Shown here piece after piece: positions 50,551 through 54,074 of a DNA stretch of 54,074 bases (position 1 is the first letter of the stretch; every line of letters begins with the position of its first letter). The stretch spans positions 1 through 54,074 of the forward strand of contig CAZNYM010000008.1 of the NCBI GenBank assembly GCA_964577255.1, read 5' to 3'. A program made the translations under genes and the position numbers. Under the pieces are notes generated by a model, which had not been told where the DNA came from, searched no databases, and saw only the letters and a program-made list of their open reading frames with translations. Source of the DNA: Micavibrio_C sp964577255. GTDB taxonomy: Bacteria > Pseudomonadota > Alphaproteobacteria > Micavibrionales > Micavibrionaceae.

Positions 50551-50579
50551 TTGACTTTCAGCCCCTAACTCCCTATTTT
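50551..50579 (+). promoter_or_regulatory. Sigma-70-type promoter of the ffh operon
   Basis: TTGACT (50551-50556) and TATTTT (50574-50579) with an exact 17-base spacer, five and four of six to consensus. Transcription would leave a leader of about 95 bases before the ffh start. Confidence 0.6.
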
Positions 50580-50626
50580 CCGCTGGTTTTCACGGCATCA
50601 GAGCTTTCTCTGTGCCCACGGGTACC

Positions 50627-50669
50627 CCGCAGTCGGCGAAGTTACGCTCACTGCGGCCGTTTCGTTTTT
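50627..50669 (+). promoter_or_regulatory. Leader hairpin before ffh, possible attenuator
   Basis: CCGCAGT (50627-50633) pairs with ACTGCGG (50650-50656). Inside, GCG/CGC pairs around AAGTTA. CCGTTTCGTTTTT follows, which resembles an intrinsic terminator with an interrupted T-tract. A smaller hairpin (GTGCCC/GGGTAC) precedes it at about 50611-50624. Placed between promoter and start codon it could attenuate ffh or give a short leader RNA. Confidence 0.5.
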
Positions 50670-50682
50670 GGAGTTTTAAGGC

Positions 50683-52143
50683 GTGTTTGAAAGCCTGGGC
50701 AACAAGTTAGGGAACGTATTCGACCGTCTGCGCGGCAAAGGCAGCCTGCGCGAGGACGATGTCAACGAAGTCATGCGCGAGATCCGCGTGGCGCTGCTCG
50801 AGGCCGACGTGGCCCTGCCCGTCGTCAAGGATTTCATCGAGAACGTCCGCCAGAAGGCAATCGGCCAGGATGTCATCAAATCGGTCACGCCCGGCCAGCA
50901 GGTCGTCAAGATCGTCCACGACGCGCTGGTCGATATGCTGGGTGGCCCGGACGCGCAAGGCACCCTGAATTTCGGGCCCGCGCCGTGCGTGTACCTGATG
51001 GTCGGCCTGCAGGGATCGGGCAAGACCACCAGCACCGCCAAGATCGGCCGTCACCTGAACGAAAAACAGCGCAAGCGCGTGCTGATGGCTTCGCTCGACG
51101 TGTACCGCCCCGCCGCGCAGGAGCAGCTGCGTCAGCTGGGCGAGAAAAACGGCATCGCCACCCTGCCCGTCGTCGCCGGACAGAAGCCTCTTGAGATCGC
51201 CAAACGCGCTCTCGAAGCAGCACGGCTTGAGGGTTACGACGTCCTGATCCTGGATACCGCCGGGCGCCTGAGCGTCGATGAAGAGATGATGGCCGAGGCC
51301 GCCGCCATCCACGCCCTGGCAAAACCCGTCGAGACCTTGCTGGTGGCGGACGCCATGACCGGCCAGGACGCCGTCAACACCGCGAAAGCTTTTGAAAACC
51401 GCCTGAACCTGACCGGCATCATCCTGACCCGCATCGACGGCGACGCCCGCGGCGGCGCGGCTTTGTCGATGAAGGCCGTTACCGGCAAGCCGATCAAATT
51501 CCTGGGCACCGGCGAGAAGGCCGACGCGCTCGAGTCCTTCCACGCCGACCGCATTGCCGGGCGCATCCTGGGCATGGGCGATGTCGTCAGCCTGGTGGAA
51601 AAAGCGATCGAGACCGTCGACCACGACGTGGCCGAGGACATGGCCCGCAAGTTCCAGAAAGGCCAGTTCGATTTCAATGACCTGCTGGCGCAGATCGGCC
51701 AGATGAAGAAAATGGGCGGCATGGAAGGCATGCTCAAGATGCTGCCCGGTATGGGTAAGATGGCCAGCCAGCTGAAGGACCGCAACATCGACGACGGTAT
51801 GGTCAAGCGCCAGGAAGCGATCATTTATTCCATGACGCCGCACGAGCGCGCCCAGCCGCAGGTGCTGAATGCCTCGCGCAAGCGCCGCATCGCCATGGGA
51901 TCGGGCACGACCGTGCAGGAGGTCAACCGCCTTTATAAGCAGCTGCAGGACATGCAGACCATGATGAAGCGCATGAAAAAGATGGGCATGGGAAAGATGG
52001 CCAGCATGGTCCAGAACATGATGGGTGAAAAAGACGCCGCCCTGCTGGCCCAGAGCATGAGCCCCGACGCCCTCGCCAAAGACATGGACGCCCTGGGGAC
52101 AGACGACGTCCTGGGCGCCAATCCGTTTCTGAAAAGAAAGTAA
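50683..52143 (+). CDS. ffh: Signal recognition particle protein Ffh
   Basis: SRP54 homologue that binds signal sequences and 4.5S RNA, 486 residues. The start is a GTG at 50683 after GGAG. NG-domain elements are GLQGSGKTTSTAKIG, DVYRPAAQEQL, DTAGRLSVDEEMM, TRIDGDARGG and GTGEKADALESF. The methionine-rich M domain (about 300-450) has LAQIGQMKKMGGMEGMLKMLPGM and SRKRRIAMGSGT with the RNA-binding helix-turn-helix. It heads ffh-rpsP-rimM-kinase-trmD. No 4.5S RNA gene was found in the window. Confidence 0.98.
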   Translation: MFESLGNKLGNVFDRLRGKGSLREDDVNEVMREIRVALLEADVALPVVKDFIENVRQKAIGQDVIKSVTPGQQVVKIVHDALVDMLGGPDAQGTLNFGPAPCVYLMVGLQGSGKTTSTAKIGRHLNEKQRKRVLMASLDVYRPAAQEQLRQLGEKNGIATLPVVAGQKPLEIAKRALEAARLEGYDVLILDTAGRLSVDEEMMAEAAAIHALAKPVETLLVADAMTGQDAVNTAKAFENRLNLTGIILTRIDGDARGGAALSMKAVTGKPIKFLGTGEKADALESFHADRIAGRILGMGDVVSLVEKAIETVDHDVAEDMARKFQKGQFDFNDLLAQIGQMKKMGGMEGMLKMLPGMGKMASQLKDRNIDDGMVKRQEAIIYSMTPHERAQPQVLNASRKRRIAMGSGTTVQEVNRLYKQLQDMQTMMKRMKKMGMGKMASMVQNMMGEKDAALLAQSMSPDALAKDMDALGTDDVLGANPFLKRK

Positions 52144-52180
52144 CAAGTGTTCAAACGTTTTTAAACAAAGGAGAAAAAAC

Positions 52181-52642
52181 ATGGCACTGAAACTGAGAAT
52201 GGCCCGCGCGGGCCGCCGCAACCTTCCCTTCTACCACATCGTGGTAGCGGACAGCCGTCAGGCGCGCGACGGCAAGTTCATCGAGAAGCTGGGCACCTAC
52301 GACCCCCGCCTGCCGCAGGGTCACGAAAAGCGCGTGGTCATCAACCTCGAGCGCGCGAAATACTGGCTCGGCAACGGTGCGCAGCCTTCCGAGCGCGTGG
52401 CGATCTTCCTGGGCAGGGCCGGCGTGATCGAAATGCCCGCCCATCCGGTGCGCCCGCAGAAATCGCAGCCGAAAGAAAAAGCGCAGCAGCGCGTGAAGGA
52501 TAAAGAGGAAAAAGCCAAGGCCAAGGTCGAAGCTGCCGCCGCGGCGAAAGCCGAAGCGGAGGCCGCCAAGAACGCGCCGGCGCCTGAACCCGCCGCCGAG
52601 GCCCCGGCCGAAGCCGCCGCCGAAACCCCGGCCGCGGAATAA
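52181..52642 (+). CDS. rpsP: 30S ribosomal protein S16 with long Ala/Glu/Lys tail
   Basis: 153 residues: the S16 core is residues 1-85 (LKLRMARAGRRNLPFYHIVVADSR, landmark RNLPFYHIVVAD, then GTYDP and the GAQPSERV segment). The tail of nearly 70 residues is rich in Ala, Glu and Lys/Pro and probably disordered. C-terminal extensions of S16 are common in alphaproteobacteria. AAAGGAG precedes the ATG. It lies 37 bases after ffh. Confidence 0.97.
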   Translation: MALKLRMARAGRRNLPFYHIVVADSRQARDGKFIEKLGTYDPRLPQGHEKRVVINLERAKYWLGNGAQPSERVAIFLGRAGVIEMPAHPVRPQKSQPKEKAQQRVKDKEEKAKAKVEAAAAAKAEAEAAKNAPAPEPAAEAPAEAAAETPAAE

Positions 52643-52650
52643 GGCCGCTT

Positions 52651-53163
52651 ATGACGGCGCGGATCTGCCTGGGCGAGATTGCCGCCGCGCACGGCATCCG
52701 TGGCGCCGTCAAGGTGCGCTTTTTCGGCGAAGATCCGATGCTGCTTGAAACATCCGGCCCCTTGTTCACATCCGAACAGGGGCCGGAATCTTTGAAGATG
52801 ACGATCGACGGCCGGCAGAAAGACGTTCTTCTGGTGAAAATCGAAGGCGTAACCGACCGCAACCGGGCCGAAACTCTGCGCGGGACGAAACTCTGGATCG
52901 CCCGCGAAAGGCTGCCGGCCCTCAAAAACGACCGCCAGTATTATCAGGCCGATTTGATCGGGCTCTCGGTGCTGGATGGCAACGGCGACTCCCTCGGCAA
53001 ACTTATCGCCGTGGAGAATTTCGGCGCGGGCGATCTTCTGGAGATCAAACCCGACGATGCGCCTTCCTTCTATCTTCCTTTCACCCGGGAAAACGTGCCG
53101 CACGTCGATGTCGCGGGCGGTTCGGTCACCGTCAATATTCCCGAAGGGCTGCGCGAGCCATGA
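52651..53163 (+). CDS. rimM: 16S rRNA processing protein RimM
   Basis: Assembly factor for the 30S head that binds S19, 170 residues. The N-terminal RimM domain begins ICLGEIAAAHGIRGAVKVRFFGEDP. The C-terminal PRC-barrel domain has YYQADLIGLSVLDGNGDSLG and ENFGAGDLLEI. It lies 8 bases after rpsP and overlaps the kinase gene by four bases. Confidence 0.95.
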   Translation: MTARICLGEIAAAHGIRGAVKVRFFGEDPMLLETSGPLFTSEQGPESLKMTIDGRQKDVLLVKIEGVTDRNRAETLRGTKLWIARERLPALKNDRQYYQADLIGLSVLDGNGDSLGKLIAVENFGAGDLLEIKPDDAPSFYLPFTRENVPHVDVAGGSVTVNIPEGLREP

Positions 53164-53681
53164 GCACGGATAAGAAACCCGCCGCTTATGTGTTGGTCGG
53201 CCTGCCCGGCAGCGGCAAAAGCACGTGGGCGGCGGCGCATCCGGAAAAGCTTCCGGTCGCTTCGACCGACTCTTTCATCGAAAGCCACGCCGCCGAGCAC
53301 GGGCTCGATTACGCCGAAGCTTTTAAAACTGCTTATCCTCAGGCAGTTCAGGCCATGAAGCAGACCGTTGAAGGATATATCGCGGCGCGCACGCCCTTCA
53401 TCTGGGATCAGACCAATCTGGTCCCGCAGGAGCGGCAGCAGATCTATAACATCCTGCATCCGACCCACAGAGTTATATACGTCGTTTTCATGGTGCCTCT
53501 GGATGTCTGCCTGAGGCGCCACGCCGAGCGGCCGCGCAAGGGCGGCCGGGTGGTCGACGAAAAGCGCATCGCGATGCTGGCCCGCGATACCGTATTCCCG
53601 CGCAGCCAGGACCCCCATGACGAGATCATCCGCATCGTCCATCCCGAATGGCCGCAACCGAAAAAGAAAGAACCAGCATGA
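53160..53681 (+). CDS. P-loop kinase-like protein between rimM and trmD
   Basis: A 173-residue protein with Walker A GLPGSGKST near residues 13-21, a STDSFIE segment, the TPFIWDQTNLVPQERQQ block that matches the polynucleotide-kinase-like DxTN motif, and a late RRHAERPRKGGR lid. It resembles small zeta/PNKP-like nucleotide or RNA-end kinases; the substrate is unknown. It overlaps rimM and trmD by four bases each (ATGA at both junctions), so it is fully embedded in an operon whose usual order is rimM-trmD. Confidence 0.8.
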   Translation: MSTDKKPAAYVLVGLPGSGKSTWAAAHPEKLPVASTDSFIESHAAEHGLDYAEAFKTAYPQAVQAMKQTVEGYIAARTPFIWDQTNLVPQERQQIYNILHPTHRVIYVVFMVPLDVCLRRHAERPRKGGRVVDEKRIAMLARDTVFPRSQDPHDEIIRIVHPEWPQPKKKEPA

Positions 53682-54074
53682 CCTGGCACGCCAACATCCT
53701 CACCCTGTTTCCCGAGATGTTTCCCGGGCCGCTGGGTGCGTCGCTGAGCGGTAGAGCGCTCGAGAACGGGCTTTGGACCTTTAAAACCGTCAATATCCGT
53801 GACTTTGCCACAGACAAGCATAAAACTGTCGACGACACGCCCTTTGGCGGCGGCGCCGGCATGGTGATGCGCCCCGACGTCATTGAAAGCGCTCTGCTCT
53901 CACTGCCCGCACCAGGACGCCGGCTGTATCCCAGCCCGCGTGGCAAGAAGCTGACCCAGAGTCTTGTGATGACTCTGGCGCAGGAAAGTGCGGTTACGCT
54001 TTTATGCGGGCGCTATGAAGGGGTGGATCAACGCGTTCTCGACGCCTACGGTTTCGAGGAAATCAGCATTGGCG
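53678..54074 (+). CDS. trmD: tRNA (guanine37-N1)-methyltransferase, N-terminal part
   Basis: SPOUT-fold enzyme making m1G37, which prevents frameshifting. The 132 codons in the window carry ILTLFPEMFPGPLGASLSGRA, DDTPFGGGAGMVM and LLCGRYEGVDQRVL, all diagnostic. The gene continues past the right edge and overlaps the kinase gene by four bases (ATGA). Confidence 0.97.
   Translation, partial: MTWHANILTLFPEMFPGPLGASLSGRALENGLWTFKTVNIRDFATDKHKTVDDTPFGGGAGMVMRPDVIESALLSLPAPGRRLYPSPRGKKLTQSLVMTLAQESAVTLLCGRYEGVDQRVLDAYGFEEISIG

Noticed and set aside
50590..50660. Possible 4.5S SRP RNA gene upstream of ffh
   Set aside because: The conserved GGAA-type tetraloop and the asymmetric-loop core of SRP RNA are absent, and the paired region is too short.
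1..54074. CRISPR array, insertion sequences, prophage, rRNA or tRNA genes
   Set aside because: No regularly spaced repeats, transposase or integrase sequence, phage structural genes, or recognisable rRNA or tRNA sequence was seen on either strand by eye.

Overview
The window is 54 kb of GC-rich chromosomal DNA (about 60 % by eye) from an alphaproteobacterium. The assignment rests on gene order. The minus-strand run nuoN-birA-rnj-DUF1467-proS-lolC-lolD-dnaE-rpsB-tsf-pyrH-frr-uppS-cdsA-rseP and the dapF/mtaB/ftsY block beside ffh-rpsP-rimM-trmD are arrangements typical of that class. DUF2336, fdxA beside carD, and an rpoH-type sigma factor agree with it. Missing or replaced genes at usual positions (no dxr between cdsA and rseP, no coaX between birA and rnj), an archaeal/eukaryote-like ProRS and many unplaced small proteins suggest a deep or divergent lineage; Micavibrio-like groups are one guess, not shown here. 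A 10-base N run inside lolD marks an assembly join. I see no rRNA, tRNA, CRISPR array, insertion sequence or prophage.

Region 1 (1-15.8 kb, minus strand) is a housekeeping supercluster: biotin ligase, RNase J, prolyl-tRNA synthetase, lipoprotein export (LolCD), the replicative polymerase, ribosomal protein S2, EF-Ts, UMP kinase, ribosome recycling factor, and the enzymes leading to undecaprenyl-PP and CDP-diacylglycerol, ending in the partial site-2 protease RseP. Many genes overlap by 1-8 bases, so translational coupling is likely. A strong hairpin terminator separates tsf from pyrH.

Region 2 (15.8-28.8 kb, minus strand) carries complex I genes nuoG to nuoN; nuoA-F are not here. The series is broken up by genes of unknown role: a TIKI/ChaN-like protein between nuoH and nuoI, a 2.3 kb insert between nuoI and nuoJ (two paralogous exported proteins, a 73-residue protein, and a PagL-like lipid A deacylase homologue on the opposite strand), and an 80-residue protein coupled to nuoL.

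Region 3 (28.9-43.3 kb, mixed strands) is the accessory and regulatory part: an NTF2-like protein, a DMT exporter, ferredoxin FdxA, CarD with a long basic tail, a degenerate metallophosphatase-like protein beside rpoH, a soluble triple-PAS chemoreceptor, an M48 protease overlapping head to head with an SNase-like protein, prolyl aminopeptidase, Pgk, an AT-rich island and a DUF2336 protein.

Region 4 (43.3-54.1 kb) holds tryptophan 2,3-dioxygenase facing AMP nucleosidase, the minus-strand dapF-mtaB-HExxH protein-ftsY-amn run, and the plus-strand ffh-rpsP-rimM-kinase-trmD run. Both halves of the SRP targeting machinery (Ffh and FtsY) lie within 5 kb. No single clear-cut new system is proven. The best candidates for undescribed biology are the genes embedded in the nuo locus, the degenerate phosphatase beside rpoH, and the terminator whose 3' arm is the ribosome binding site of the dioxygenase gene.
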